Positions 58,057 through 58,814 of a DNA stretch of 58,814 nt are shown here, piece by piece; the first letter of the stretch is position 1; each line of letters starts with the position of its first letter. The position numbers and the translations under genes are program-made. A model generated the notes under the pieces. It was given only the letters and a program-made list of their open reading frames with translations. It ran no database searches and was not told where the DNA came from. Where the stretch lies: positions 1 to 58,814 of the forward strand of contig SLKC01000051.1 in NCBI GenBank assembly GCA_007134775.1, read 5' to 3'. This DNA is from Ectothiorhodospiraceae bacterium (GTDB lineage: Bacteria > Pseudomonadota > Gammaproteobacteria > XJ16 > Halofilaceae).

Positions 58057-58814
58057 TCAGGCGTCGGCGCTGGAGTGCCCGGCGCGTATCGGGCCGCGAC
58101 GCAGGGCGAGCAGTCCGGCGCCGATGATCAGCGCTGCGCCCGCGATGAACAGCAGGTCCGGAACCTCTTCCCAGAGCAGGAAGCCGTAGACGCCGGCGAA
58201 GAGGACGGAGGTGTAGGTAAAGGGGCCGATCTGTGCCGGTGAGGCCGCGCCGTAGCCGCGGGTCAGCAACCACTGTCCGAGGGTCGCAAGCAAGCCGATC
58301 GCGATCAACAGCGCCCACATCATCGCCGATGGCGTCTGCCATGCGGCGATCGCCAGCGGCGCGGAGCACAGCGTGGCCAGCACGGCGAACCAGAACACCA
58401 CGCGGATCGCGGGCTCGGTGCGCGTCAGCTGGCGGACCGAGACCTTCGCCCAGCCGGCTAGCGCACCGCCGGCGAGACCGACCAGTGCCGCAAGCTCGAA
58501 CTGCCCGGTGGGCTCGAGAACCAGAATGACGCCCAGCATGCCGACCGGGACCGCCAGAACGGCCGCGCGCGAGCCGCGCTCGCCAAGCCAGAAGAGGGCG
58601 ATGATCGGCATGAACAGTGGTGCGGTCATCTTCAACAGCATGCCGTCGGCGAGCGGCAGCTGGCCAAGCGCGTAAAAGAAGCAGTACATCGCTGCGAGGC
58701 CGACCAGCGCGCGCTGCAGGTAGAGCGGCCAGAGGCCGGCACTGGGCCATAGCCCCGCCGAGCCGCGTCCGGTCAGCAGTGGCAGAAGCACGAGCAGACC
58801 GATCAGGCTGCGGA
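58057..58814 (-). CDS. EamA/DMT family transporter, 5' end cut by window
   Basis: The frame is open to the right edge and lacks its N-terminus; 252 codons are visible. About nine hydrophobic helices remain. EamA features include ALVGLAAMYCFFYALGQLPLADGMLLKM near the start and YGAASPAQIGPFTYTSVLFAGVYGFLLWEEVP near the end. The substrate is unknown; RhaT/YdcZ-like metabolite export is typical. It converges with the DadA-like gene. Confidence 0.9.
   Translation of the reverse strand, partial: RSLIGLLVLLPLLTGRGSAGLWPSAGLWPLYLQRALVGLAAMYCFFYALGQLPLADGMLLKMTAPLFMPIIALFWLGERGSRAAVLAVPVGMLGVILVLEPTGQFELAALVGLAGGALAGWAKVSVRQLTRTEPAIRVVFWFAVLATLCSAPLAIAAWQTPSAMMWALLIAIGLLATLGQWLLTRGYGAASPAQIGPFTYTSVLFAGVYGFLLWEEVPDLLFIAGAALIIGAGLLALRRGPIRAGHSSADA

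Overview
The window is a GC-rich stretch (about two-thirds G+C by eye) of a gammaproteobacterial chromosome. Several blocks have the classical gammaproteobacterial gene order: queA-tgt-yajC-secD-secF, suhB/trmJ-cysE-isc, ndk-rlmN-pilW-rodZ-hisS-yfgM-bamB-der, xerD-dsbC, and lptFG divergent from holC-valS. Acidic proteins (for example the RodZ linker) together with a methylated-amine catabolic locus suggest a halophilic relative of the Ectothiorhodospiraceae. That placement is inference and no marker in the window proves it. No rRNA, CRISPR array, insertion sequence or prophage was found. One tRNA gene, tRNA-Leu(CAA), is present.

Layout. Positions 1-6809 hold an N-methyl-compound catabolic locus: a partial MttB-superfamily methyltransferase and a divergent FolD on the minus strand, then a dimethylglycine-dehydrogenase-like FAD/GcvT protein and etfBA on the plus strand. 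Positions 6914-8982 carry a small membrane protein, an Fnr-type oxygen regulator and two small conserved proteins. Positions 9003-11858 encode one 951-residue ACP / acyl-AMP ligase / acyltransferase fusion. Positions 12393-16077 hold cobalamin genes (a CobD-like enzyme and btuF facing btuCD), with btuCD at the 3' end of a minus-strand run ypjD-corB-radA-xseB-ispA-btuC-btuD (20873 down to 14330).

Positions 21149-29658 run through comEA-like, tRNA-Leu, queA-tgt-yajC-secDF, suhB, trmJ and cysE. Positions 29658-31475 are an unusual Isc-box / iscS / iscA locus with no iscR or iscU. Positions 31603-39794 are the ndk-to-der envelope and translation operon, lacking ispG. Positions 39903-47857 contain a DUF411 protein, acpH, a DUF2970 protein, valS, a small unknown, holC, lptFG and an RDD protein. 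Positions 48121-58814 contain a histone-H1-like protein with its own promoter and terminator-like hairpin, xerD, dsbC, parE, a 5'-nucleotidase, a PagL-like outer-membrane protein, parC, a DadA-like dehydrogenase and a truncated EamA transporter.

How the genes may work together. The most distinctive region is the first 7 kb. The MttB-type protein would move a methyl group from a quaternary amine to a corrinoid protein. The FAD/GcvT protein would oxidatively demethylate the resulting amine to methylene-THF and pass electrons to EtfAB. The FolD paralogue would oxidise methylene-THF. That FolD lacks the lysine needed for cyclohydrolase activity (Gln53 instead) and has changes at the NADP-phosphate contacts, which suggests a dedicated dehydrogenase rather than the housekeeping enzyme. 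The cobalamin uptake genes 7-10 kb away are consistent with corrinoid demand, but the link is only positional. Most of the rest is housekeeping, with local gene losses (ispG, pepA, dxs, iscR/iscU) relative to the usual order.
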